Position numbers and translations under genes: made by a program. DNA of 32,127 nucleotides, from the NCBI GenBank assembly GCA_013287375.1, contig JABDDX010000022.1, positions 1 through 32,127 of the forward strand, given 5' to 3'. The notes beneath the pieces were generated by a model, which had not been told where the DNA came from, did no database searches, and saw only the letters and a list, made by a program, of their open reading frames with translations. Each line of letters begins with the position of its first letter. Position 1 is the first letter of the stretch. This document shows positions 23,615 through 31,736 of the stretch, in pieces. This DNA comes from Bacteroidota bacterium. GTDB lineage: Bacteria > Bacteroidota > Bacteroidia > Sphingobacteriales > Sphingobacteriaceae.

Positions 23615-24237
23615 ATAAAAGCGTAAGACCAAAAGGAGTACAGAATTACATCTAATATACAAAAAATGATATACCTAATAGAGAATTCGTAACTAATGGA
23701 AGGATATTTAATAAGGTAATCAAAAAACAAGTTACATGCTGTGCTTCCGAAATAGAAGAACAGCGTACCGCTAACCCACCAAAAAGGAGCATAAAACAAT
23801 AACCTTTCGAAATGCTCGTCTTTTAGTTTTAGGTAATAATAGTAAAGGCTTGCCAATACAAATACAACCGACATAACGGAGGCAGTTATAGACACAAAGT
23901 TGTTAAAGTGATTGAGGACAAGCTCAGTAAAATACATAATCAGGAAAATACCGAGCCAGATTATTAACCACTTAATTTTAGGATGATAGGCTTTGTATAG
24001 ACTATAAAAAAAGTAGCTGGTAACAAAACACTCCGGTATAACAGATAGGTTATAAAGCGGAATATTTGATACATGTAATGATGTACGGATATATATACCG
24101 GCAACTTCAACAATACAGGTTAATAATAAATACCATATCAGCAGCCTCCAGGCCGGATCTTTATCTTTAAATAAAAATATTAATCCGGCCAGAAAGCATG
24201 CAAGTTCTGATATTGTATTAAATGTTATAAATATCAT
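23581..24237 (-). CDS. Seven-helix membrane protein of unknown function in a signalling operon
   Basis: A 218-residue integral membrane protein with seven evident hydrophobic helices and almost no soluble part. Two ends are basic (FKDKD after helix 1; CRYLQRKSYS at the C-terminus, likely cytoplasmic). Conserved-looking membrane residues include the NLSVIPECFVTSYFFYSLY segment (helix 3) and APFWWVSGTLFFYFG (helix 6). The start at 24237 is set by an ATGA overlap with the stop of the lipoprotein gene; the longer frame from 24288 begins inside that gene with unlikely sequence. I recognise no family. Its place between a lipoprotein and a kinase without a sensor domain suggests that it transmits or receives the signal; this is inference. 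Confidence 0.75.
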   Translation of the reverse strand: MIFITFNTISELACFLAGLIFLFKDKDPAWRLLIWYLLLTCIVEVAGIYIRTSLHVSNIPLYNLSVIPECFVTSYFFYSLYKAYHPKIKWLIIWLGIFLIMYFTELVLNHFNNFVSITASVMSVVFVLASLYYYYLKLKDEHFERLLFYAPFWWVSGTLFFYFGSTACNLFFDYLIKYPSISYEFSIRYIIFCILDVILYSFWSYAFICRYLQRKSYS

Positions 24238-24827
24238 TGAGTAATTAAAGTAGCTCCGATAGTAGCACAGTTGCTTGGCGGCGGGCACATCTCTCCGCGA
24301 TTTTCAGGTGATGTACCTACACTAAGTATAAATCCTTTTGAATCGGATTTTGAGTTAGATGTTGGATCAATATTATTACCATAATAATCACGGTGAAATT
24401 TAAGACTATCTTTGGTAGATACCATTACCAGCGTGGTATGCCCCCAGTATTTACGCGCAGGTATATGGCCGAACTTATCATTTGGAGTATAAACACTGTC
24501 GTACGTAGCCAGATAAAAACGTACACCATCGCCACCCTCAGCTTTTATCTTGTTTACCATTGCCTGCAACCTGTCGATACCAAACCATATGGTACGGCTA
24601 TTAGGTAACTTTTTTACTTTGTTCAACTGCTCACCAGTGTAAACAGAATCAACATAGCCTGCATGTTTCGCGTAATTGTCTACGTATTTTTTTGCCACAG
24701 TTACGCTCACCGTGTCAGAATCTAATGAACTGACTTTAGCAGCTACGTCGGCATGTTGGTTTTGCTGGCATGAACTAAAGCCAAATACAGCTAAACCCAG
24801 GTAAATTAATGTGTTTTTAATTGTCAT
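24234..24827 (-). CDS. Lipoprotein of unknown function, first gene of a signalling operon
   Basis: A 197-residue exported lipoprotein: a hydrophobic leader ends in the lipobox GFSSC with C20 as lipidated residue, followed by QQNQ. The mature part has a helical YVDNYAKHAGYVDSV segment, then SRTIWFGIDRLQAMVNKI near 77-94, GGDGVRFYLATYDSVY near 98-113, and WGHTTLVMV near 128-136. It ends with a cysteine-bearing MCPPPSNC motif near 180-187. The two C-terminal cysteines could form a disulfide in the periplasm. I recall similar hypothetical proteins in Bacteroidota but no function. The gene overlaps the next one by 4 bases (ATGA), which indicates translational coupling within the operon. It may be the ligand-binding part of the sensor, which is inference from position. 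Confidence 0.78.
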   Translation of the reverse strand: MTIKNTLIYLGLAVFGFSSCQQNQHADVAAKVSSLDSDTVSVTVAKKYVDNYAKHAGYVDSVYTGEQLNKVKKLPNSRTIWFGIDRLQAMVNKIKAEGGDGVRFYLATYDSVYTPNDKFGHIPARKYWGHTTLVMVSTKDSLKFHRDYYGNNIDPTSNSKSDSKGFILSVGTSPENRGEMCPPPSNCATIGATLITQ

Positions 24828-25006
24828 GATAGTTATAAATTAAGGTTTACCGAAAATGATTATTTATATGTGGATAAACAATGCATTTCAAACTTTTTTT
24901 ATCCCTAAAAACAACCTGATAAAAAGGCAATTCTACCCTGTTAGCTGCCGGACTTCGTTCCTAAATTTACATAACAAATCCGAAGGGATAACCTAAACCT
25001 TTTCAA

Positions 25007-25047
25007 ATAAACAATGCGTACCGGTTTATGCCGGTGCGCTTGTTTAT
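25007..25047 (-). terminator. Terminator hairpin after the GH2 gene
   Basis: ATAAACAA (25007-25014) pairs with TTGTTTAT (25040-25047) and ACCGG pairs with CCGGT around a TTTATG loop. A small internal mismatch lies between the two stems. On the minus strand the hairpin runs into TTGTTTATTTG. It starts 29 bases after the GH2 stop and ahead of the signalling operon. Confidence 0.65.
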
Positions 25048-25075
25048 CTTATAAATTATCGCTCATTATTCTACC

Positions 25076-27967
25076 TTATTTCTCTACCGACGCTACTATA
25101 GCCGGCATTTGTGTGGGAACAGTGGTAATTTCCAATTTATTTTCTTTGAGGCCTGGTGATGTTGATGTTAAAACAATTCGTCCGGGTTCGCCGGTTGATT
25201 GTACAATTACCTGCGCCAGGCCGTTGAATAGTTTTCGTTTCCATTGCGCTGGTGGTATGATGATTTGCACGGTACCGGGGTTTGTGTTATTATAATCCCA
25301 GCTATTTTTATTAATGAAAGGCGTAGTAACAATGGCTATACTATTCTTTCCGGGATGAAAGATATTTTTTGTGAGCTTAAGCTCCTTACGCGCAGCTGAA
25401 CTATCATTGCTTTGTACAAACTGCCCATTAATATAAATAGATTGTGTTTTGCCGATATTGTTATAAAACAAGGTAAGCGCAGCATCATCAATATTATCCG
25501 GCATTTGGATGGCACCACGATAAACCACCGCTTTGGCCGTTTCGGGAAATCTGATGCTTTTAAACGCAGGCGGCCAGTTTGTATCATCAAAATCGGTGGT
25601 GACTTCGGGGCGGTTTTCGATGTTTTCAACCACTTTCTCTTTCAGGTTTTCAATATTAACCGGGATCACCTGCTCTATATATTGGTCAGGTTCCAGTGAT
25701 GTTTCACTGCCATTGCCTACCCCGATTATTTTTCCAGGGCCTTGTATACTGAATGCGATTTGATTATTGGCGGTAGGTACCCACAAGCCGTTTTTATCAT
25801 TTACCTGAATTTTTATGACAGATATATCTGCCCTATTCGCTTTTATCACTGAGCGATCAGCTGTGGCTAATAATGCTGCCGGGGCATCGGTTGTTTGTAC
25901 TATATCATCAGCTACTTTTTTACCTGCCTTATAGCCAATAGCTTCTAACTTGCCAGGTTGGTAAGCTACCGACCATTCCAGATGCCCGTTGCGTGGCATA
26001 GTTTTTTTGCCAAGGCTTTTTTTGTTCAGGAACAGCTCCACTTCATCGCTATTACTGTAAACCCAAACGGGTATATCCTGTCCATCTTTTCCCTTCCAGT
26101 TCCAATGCGGTAAAATGTGCACCACATCTTTATCCATCCACCACGACTTTAAATACCAAACATCATCCTTCGGAAATCCACAGGCATCCAACATACCATG
26201 GTATGAATAAATTGACGGCCAACCGAATGGAGTAGGTTCGCCACGATAATCAAAACCTGTCCAGATAAACATACCGGCTAAATACGAGCGTGTCGCGTAA
26301 TGTTTCCAGCCTTGTTCAATACTGAAAGATTCACTATTTCGAGGCCGATCATAGGCTGCTAATTGATGTTTAGCCAGGTCATCAACGTAAATCCCCCGGG
26401 ATGCTGTTGTAGCCCCCTCTTCAGTGCCCCAGCTAAGCTGGTTAGGGAATTTTTGATGTTGCTCATCGGTATTTTTGTTGACCACATAATTATAGCCCAT
26501 TAAATCCATAACGGTTGAAATACCATTACCACCAATCCCACCGCTGTACGCAGCCGTAATGTACCTAGTCGAATCAATTGTTTTTGCATAAGCCTGCATA
26601 GTGGTTGCTACCCGTGCTCCAGTAACCGTTCCTTCCATATTCCACTCCTCATTACCTATCGACCAGGCTATTATGCATGGATGATTCCTATCGCGGAGCA
26701 TCATTTGTTTTAATTCATTCAAATGATAATTGGTTACGCCCATTAAACGATTTTCGTCTAACACCAACATTCCCAATCTGTCGCAAGCATCCAAAAACTC
26801 AGGTGTAGGCGGATTGTGCGAGCAACGGATGGCATTACAGCCGAAAGCTTTCTGGGCTTTGATCCTAAAATCCTGCAAAGCATCGGGCATGGCTACGCCT
26901 ACGCCGGCATGATCCTGATGATTGTCAGCTCCGGTAATTTCAAGGTGCTTTCCGTTTAAAAAGAAACCATGGTTGGCATCAAATCTAATAGTCCGTATAC
27001 CGAAAGTAGTTTCGTATTGATCTACAATAGCGCCATCCTTGCTTACAGTAGTTATCAGCTTATGTAAATAAGGTGTATCTATCGACCAGAGTTTAGGATT
27101 TGTTATGTTGAGATTGCTTGAAAAATCTTTTTCCCCTAATAAATTAAGGTTCAAATCCTTTTGCTCATCAGATGCGATGACTTTGCCATCAGCATTAAGA
27201 ATTGTTTGTTTTACACTAAAATTAGATACGCTGCTATCAGCATCATTATCCACCGTTACATGGGTTGATATTATAGCCTGACCATCTTTTAATTTAGTGG
27301 TAACAAAAGTACCATTACGTGCTATATGCAATCGATTGGATTTATTTAGCCAAACATGGCGATAAATACCTGCCCCCTCATAAAACCAGCCTTCTTCCAT
27401 AGTTGCATCAACCCTTACTGCTATAACGTTAGTGCCTCCGTAATTGAGATATTCAGAAATATTATACTCAAAACTACTATACCCGCTTTCTTCTGTGCCT
27501 AAATAATGTCCGTTTACCCATACAATGGAGTTACGAAAAACACCATCAAATGCGACGCTGATATGTTTGCCTAAATCTGAAGCCGGAATAAAGAAAGTTT
27601 TACGATACCAGCCTACGCTTGCGTCAGGGAAGTTACGGCCGATGGCCTTGAACCCATGACTAAAACTTCCTTTGGGAGAGAATGGCTGCTCCACGGCCCA
27701 GTCATGGGGTAGGTTAACTTTTCGCCATGCACGATCATCAAAACGAGGATCGGCAGCTCCATCGCCATAACCAGCCTTTGCGAAATAGGAAAAATAGCTT
27801 GTGCCGTTGTTAAAATCCTTATTTGTATCGTATGGATGCCCAAATGCAAAATGCCAGTTGTAATCCATCAACAAATGCTCACGCGGCGAAGGTTGTGTTT
27901 GGCCGAATGTATACTTAGTGGTTATTATTGCAAGAAACAAGAATAATATTTTCTTAAACTGAATCAT
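25076..27967 (-). CDS. Glycoside hydrolase family 2 beta-galactosidase-like enzyme, secreted
   Basis: A 963-residue GH2 enzyme with a signal peptide (about 1-22, ending TFG before QTQP). Domain order: a jelly-roll sugar-binding domain (about 30-215) with FDGVFRNSIVWVNG, and an Ig-like sandwich (about 215-328). The TIM barrel (about 330-640) carries the acid/base E440 in WSIGNEEW and a likely nucleophile E516 in SWGTEEGATT. An Ig-like domain follows (about 730-800, with FSIQGPGKIIGVGNG), and a second sugar-binding-like module lies near 800-915. GH2 enzymes of this layout mostly act on beta-galactosides or beta-glucuronides; the exact specificity cannot be read off. It lies downstream of SusD on the same strand and likely degrades the glycan that SusCD imports. 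Confidence 0.9.
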   Translation of the reverse strand: MIQFKKILFLFLAIITTKYTFGQTQPSPREHLLMDYNWHFAFGHPYDTNKDFNNGTSYFSYFAKAGYGDGAADPRFDDRAWRKVNLPHDWAVEQPFSPKGSFSHGFKAIGRNFPDASVGWYRKTFFIPASDLGKHISVAFDGVFRNSIVWVNGHYLGTEESGYSSFEYNISEYLNYGGTNVIAVRVDATMEEGWFYEGAGIYRHVWLNKSNRLHIARNGTFVTTKLKDGQAIISTHVTVDNDADSSVSNFSVKQTILNADGKVIASDEQKDLNLNLLGEKDFSSNLNITNPKLWSIDTPYLHKLITTVSKDGAIVDQYETTFGIRTIRFDANHGFFLNGKHLEITGADNHQDHAGVGVAMPDALQDFRIKAQKAFGCNAIRCSHNPPTPEFLDACDRLGMLVLDENRLMGVTNYHLNELKQMMLRDRNHPCIIAWSIGNEEWNMEGTVTGARVATTMQAYAKTIDSTRYITAAYSGGIGGNGISTVMDLMGYNYVVNKNTDEQHQKFPNQLSWGTEEGATTASRGIYVDDLAKHQLAAYDRPRNSESFSIEQGWKHYATRSYLAGMFIWTGFDYRGEPTPFGWPSIYSYHGMLDACGFPKDDVWYLKSWWMDKDVVHILPHWNWKGKDGQDIPVWVYSNSDEVELFLNKKSLGKKTMPRNGHLEWSVAYQPGKLEAIGYKAGKKVADDIVQTTDAPAALLATADRSVIKANRADISVIKIQVNDKNGLWVPTANNQIAFSIQGPGKIIGVGNGSETSLEPDQYIEQVIPVNIENLKEKVVENIENRPEVTTDFDDTNWPPAFKSIRFPETAKAVVYRGAIQMPDNIDDAALTLFYNNIGKTQSIYINGQFVQSNDSSAARKELKLTKNIFHPGKNSIAIVTTPFINKNSWDYNNTNPGTVQIIIPPAQWKRKLFNGLAQVIVQSTGEPGRIVLTSTSPGLKENKLEITTVPTQMPAIVASVEK

Positions 27968-28227
27968 ATTTTTATGTAAAGGATTATCAATAACGCAGGT
28001 ACAATTTAATTTCTAAATCATCGGTTGCAATAAATACAAAACCGAACATATAACGTATAACAAGAAAATGCGACTCATGGCAATAAAGCCATTGCATGTA
28101 TCTTTAAGATCATAAATGTTCGATTGACAATTAAGTTTATGGAGCTAAAAGTACTTAACATTTTCTTTTCATCCAAGAAAACGATTAGGTATTAATCTGA
28201 TAAGATTTGGCTAGTCAAATTGTTATT
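27968..28227. other. Intergenic region upstream of the GH2 gene
   Basis: Together with the adjoining terminator this gives about 330 bases without a gene. It should hold the GH2 promoter, because a strong terminator separates GH2 from SusD. I found no exact TAnnTTTG near the start codon. A small inverted repeat GCAAT-AAAGCC-ATTGC sits within GGCAATAAAGCCATTGC around 28080-28097. Nothing else is evident. Confidence 0.4.
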
Positions 28228-28279
28228 TATTATTCAATAAAAAAGCAAGGGACTTCCCCTGCTTTTTTATTGAATAATA
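28228..28279. terminator. Long perfect terminator after SusD
   Basis: A perfect 19-bp stem, 28228-28246 paired with 28261-28279, starts from the loop side with GC followed by six A/T pairs. The loop region can itself pair as AGGG with CCCT. The outer arms are A/T-rich, so it can act on both strands. It ends transcription of the SusCD unit 18 bases after the SusD stop. Confidence 0.85.
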
Positions 28280-28296
28280 AGAGATGAGATACTTAT

Positions 28297-29961
28297 TTAT
28301 TTAAGTATCCACATAATGCCATTGATGTCATCATTACCACCATATTGGCTGGCTAATGCTTTCTGATAATTTACTGTATTTCCTGTTCTATCACTTAAAG
28401 GATATAAGAACCGGGTTGCTATACGCTGACCATTATCAGTGCCAGGTCCGGTACTGAAATTAGGCACCCCTGTTCTGCGATAGTTAAAATAAGCTTCTAA
28501 ACCTGAATGGCGGAATAAGGCTATATATTTTTGTTGCAAAATTTGTTTTAACCCTACTGCGCCACTTGCATATTGTACATTAATCTGTGAATAATAAGTA
28601 CTCCAGTTAACACTTATATTATAGGTATCATAATTTGTTAAATCGGCAACGCCAGTTGTTGAACTTGCCGCTGGATGATAAAAATACGCAGTATATGTTC
28701 CGGTAAGCGGGATACTGTAAGATGCCATTGAGGCTTGTATACCTGCTATGTAATAAGTTTCGGCATTACCACTTGCCCAACCGCGGTTAATACCTTCGGC
28801 AATATTAAACATTAATTCAGGGTAACCAATTTGTATGCTTGGTTCACCTGTATAGGTCGAGTAATACCGTTTCCTATTGATAAATGAGTAGCGTTGCAGC
28901 CCCGCATTACTATACATTGTACCCAAATCTAATCCCGGATCAGCACCTGCAAATGATGAAAATGCTGTAGGACTTTGATGCAATGTATCAACCTGGTAGC
29001 GTGAAGGTTCTGCAACAGCAAAAATCCTCGGATCCTGCAACAAATCAAGCAGGCCAACATAAGTTTGAGACATGTTTTGCCTTGAACCGCTCTGACCAAA
29101 AATATCCGGATACTGCGGATAGTAATTGGTATTAATTGTTGAGATAAATGTATATTGAAGATTATCTGTAGCGCTTTGCATCAACGGATATTTAGTGGGG
29201 TTGCCAATAATCGAAGCAAATTGAGCCGGAACATTTAAATCAGGATCGGCGGATTGCTTGCTTAATTCAATCAGCAATCTAATTCTGAAGGTATTTACTA
29301 CCTTTTGCCATTGAGTTAAACTATTTCCATAAAATATATCTCCGCCTAACGTTGACCCTAAACCTGTTCCACCCACACTTGGGTTAGCAATTAGCTGAGT
29401 AAGATCAGCATTAGCGCTTTCTAACCATGCTAATGATTGCAGCATTACTGCTTTCTGAGTATCATATGCAGGGGTAAGATTAGCAAGGCCTTGTAAAGCC
29501 TGGGTCATTGGAATATCACCTCTTTCCAAACTCATTTTACTGAAAAAGTATGCTCTGAAAAATTTCCCCATTGCTTCATATGGGTTAACAGCTGCTCCGC
29601 CCGAAGCAGCTGCCTTACTTTCCATTGCCAAAACATTTGTTAACGTAGAATAGTAATCAGCTCCCGGATCAAAATCATAGGTATTATTACCATAATAATC
29701 GTAGTTATAAATGTAATACTGCCCCCATATTTCATCTTTATTTGATGCATTGGGATATACCATACTACTTTGTGTACTGCTGCTGTAAGCACCATCAGGT
29801 AAATCAACCATATTAGTTAATACTCCTGTTAAAAGCAAAGATGCAGATACGCTATTGGGTAAGTTGTTATTGGTAGTGTCGTCAATAAAACTTTTTTTGC
29901 AGCTGCTTACTGTCAGCAAGATCATTACCGGCAGAAAATAAATTATTAATATCTTTTTCAT
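28297..29961 (-). CDS. SusD/RagB family nutrient-binding outer-membrane lipoprotein
   Basis: A 554-residue SusD-like lipoprotein, the surface lid that binds glycan and hands it to the SusC channel. I take the ATG at 29961 (MKKILII) rather than the one two codons upstream. The leader ends in the lipobox TVSSC with the lipidated C21, followed by KKSFIDD. Helical TPR-like pairs appear at FFRAYFFSKMSLERGDIPM and WLESANADLTQLI, and the typical end includes QKYIALFRHSGLEAYFNYRRTG (in parts), with RTGVPNF and FLYPLSDR. Family members of this sequence style are often called SusD/RagB type. It starts 20 bases after the SusC stop (29982), so the two are co-transcribed, and a strong terminator follows. 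Confidence 0.93.
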   Translation of the reverse strand: MKKILIIYFLPVMILLTVSSCKKSFIDDTTNNNLPNSVSASLLLTGVLTNMVDLPDGAYSSSTQSSMVYPNASNKDEIWGQYYIYNYDYYGNNTYDFDPGADYYSTLTNVLAMESKAAASGGAAVNPYEAMGKFFRAYFFSKMSLERGDIPMTQALQGLANLTPAYDTQKAVMLQSLAWLESANADLTQLIANPSVGGTGLGSTLGGDIFYGNSLTQWQKVVNTFRIRLLIELSKQSADPDLNVPAQFASIIGNPTKYPLMQSATDNLQYTFISTINTNYYPQYPDIFGQSGSRQNMSQTYVGLLDLLQDPRIFAVAEPSRYQVDTLHQSPTAFSSFAGADPGLDLGTMYSNAGLQRYSFINRKRYYSTYTGEPSIQIGYPELMFNIAEGINRGWASGNAETYYIAGIQASMASYSIPLTGTYTAYFYHPAASSTTGVADLTNYDTYNISVNWSTYYSQINVQYASGAVGLKQILQQKYIALFRHSGLEAYFNYRRTGVPNFSTGPGTDNGQRIATRFLYPLSDRTGNTVNYQKALASQYGGNDDINGIMWILK

Positions 29962-29981
29962 GATCATTTATCCTCTTTTGA

Positions 29982-31736
29982 TTAAAATGTTAATTTAAAG
30001 TTGATGCCATAGCTACGTATGGTAGGTGATTGCAATACAGATTGACCTGTAGTACCATTATATTGGTTTAGATCAACGTCTTCAAACTCCTTGTCAGCAT
30101 AGAAGTACAATAAATTACGACCGTATATAGAGGCTGTGGCTGTGGAGATAAAAGATTTCTCTAACCATTTTTTAGGGAATGAATATCCAAATGTTACCTC
30201 ACGAAGCTCTGCATAAGTTTTACTCATCAGGTTAGCTTCATCAACATTGTAGTAGGAGCTAACATATCCCTGGATAAAGGCTGTTTGGGTATTTGGCGCG
30301 AACTGCAAACTACTATAATTAAGTATTTGCCCTGTTTTGGAATCGTAATTGGGAGCAACTCCGTTAGATATTACTACTCCCGGGCCAACATATGTGCCCT
30401 TGTAACCAGGTTTCCCATAATTTAACCAGTCTTGGTAGCGAGCAGCACCAATTGCACCTTCAGCAGTTATTGCATTTGAACCACCAACAGTGGTTTTCAG
30501 GTGCATGTAATCTATCATGTGCCCACCAACTGAACCATCAAACTGAAAACCGAAATTGAATTGTTTGTAAGTAAAGTTATTGGCAATTGTCCAGCTGTAG
30601 TCAGCATTAGCATTTCCTAAAAACTGATTTACAGGGTTAACCATTGGCGTGCCGTTGGCATTATTAATAATTTGGCCTGTTTTTGTGCGAACAAATGCGG
30701 TACCAAAGAATTCATCTGTACGGTCGCCAACACTTACATATCCACCGTTGTAAGCATATGACGTTTGCCCGGCGGGTAATTTTTCAAAATACTGTTGGAA
30801 ACGAGACCAGTTAACCAACACGCTCCAGCTAAAATCTGAAGATTTAACAGGTAAGCCGCTTAAAGAAACTTCCTGACCGGTTTTCCTGGTTTTTAAAGCA
30901 TTCAGATATTCAGTGGTGTAACCAGTTGAGGTTGCTACGGGGTTTGCCAAAATTTGAGGCCCGTCAATATATTGAAATGCTGTAGCACTTAAACCTAAAC
31001 GGTTCTGCAAAAATTTAGCATCAAATCCTTCTTCGTAATTAACGCGGGTTGATGTTTGAATATTTGATTGGTATAATGAAGTAGTAGAATAACCCGCTGT
31101 TTGGTTATTGTACGGTTTACTTGTAGAATAAGATGGATTTAGCGCATAGTTTGGTCCATTATATGGTGACAGATATGTAGCACCATAATCAAGCGGATTA
31201 TCATAAAGTGACGGGCCAGTGCTGCCTCCAAAAGCCGTTATTGAGCTAAATGGAGCAGGGCCTATAGTTGGGCTAGTTTCGTCGGCACGAACATTTGAAT
31301 AGGATGCTCTTACTTTTAAGAAAGTAATAAACTTCGGCATCTCAATATAATCAGAAACTACTGACGCTAAAGATAAACTTGGGTAGTAATAAGTAGTTGG
31401 CACCTGGAACGCGGATGTTTTATCAACGCGACCTGTGCTCGAAAGGGTGGCGTATTTGCCAAAGCTTGCATCTAAGGAATAAAAAGCGCTCGCCACCATC
31501 ATGTACGAGCTAAAGCTTGTAGCCTGTAGTGCGTTTTCGGAGTTACTGAATGCATAAACACCGGGTACATTTAAATAATTAGTTGATACCCAGCTTGAGT
31601 TGTAAGAAAAATCGCGAAAGTTACCACCTACTAAACCAGACAGGTTGAGGAACTTTTTAACAGTATAATCGTAATTTAATAAAGCCTCAGTATTGTTATC
31701 AAACAAATCACGGCGATCTTCACTCAGACCGTACAA
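29982..31736 (-). CDS. SusC/RagA family TonB-dependent receptor, beta-barrel part only (5' end lost at a junction)
   Basis: The last ~585 residues of a SusC-type outer-membrane transporter: beta-strands of the barrel with GLVGGNFRDFSYNSSW, SPYNGPNYALNPSYS, ATAFQYIDGPQILANP, and the typical end IYGRNLLYFYADKEFEDVDLNQ (in parts) ...RSYGINFKLTF. A full SusC has about 1000 residues, so the signal peptide, carboxypeptidase-D-like domain, TonB box, plug and first strands are missing. The frame stays open to about 31784, but homologous sequence seems to stop near 31736 (ALYGLSEDRRD). The only local start would be TTG at 31736, which is not a credible start. Beyond it the opposite strand codes for a SusC plug. 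SusD follows on this strand. Confidence 0.88.
   Translation of the reverse strand: MYGLSEDRRDLFDNNTEALLNYDYTVKKFLNLSGLVGGNFRDFSYNSSWVSTNYLNVPGVYAFSNSENALQATSFSSYMMVASAFYSLDASFGKYATLSSTGRVDKTSAFQVPTTYYYPSLSLASVVSDYIEMPKFITFLKVRASYSNVRADETSPTIGPAPFSSITAFGGSTGPSLYDNPLDYGATYLSPYNGPNYALNPSYSTSKPYNNQTAGYSTTSLYQSNIQTSTRVNYEEGFDAKFLQNRLGLSATAFQYIDGPQILANPVATSTGYTTEYLNALKTRKTGQEVSLSGLPVKSSDFSWSVLVNWSRFQQYFEKLPAGQTSYAYNGGYVSVGDRTDEFFGTAFVRTKTGQIINNANGTPMVNPVNQFLGNANADYSWTIANNFTYKQFNFGFQFDGSVGGHMIDYMHLKTTVGGSNAITAEGAIGAARYQDWLNYGKPGYKGTYVGPGVVISNGVAPNYDSKTGQILNYSSLQFAPNTQTAFIQGYVSSYYNVDEANLMSKTYAELREVTFGYSFPKKWLEKSFISTATASIYGRNLLYFYADKEFEDVDLNQYNGTTGQSVLQSPTIRSYGINFKLTF

Noticed and set aside
25336-25763. 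Several overlapping frames of 75-97 codons on both strands inside the GH2 gene
   Set aside because: They are shadows of the GH2 coding frame, which has clear domain sequence throughout.
28228-28279. Long perfect inverted repeat after SusD as an inversion site for the SusC rearrangement
   Set aside because: It has the composition and position of a terminator, lies over 3 kb from the junction, and has no second copy at the junction.
31734-31736. TTG as start codon of the SusC barrel gene
   Set aside because: It falls inside the expected homologous region (ALYGLSEDRRD), leaves no signal peptide, and lies at the rearrangement junction; the 5' part of the gene is missing rather than starting here.
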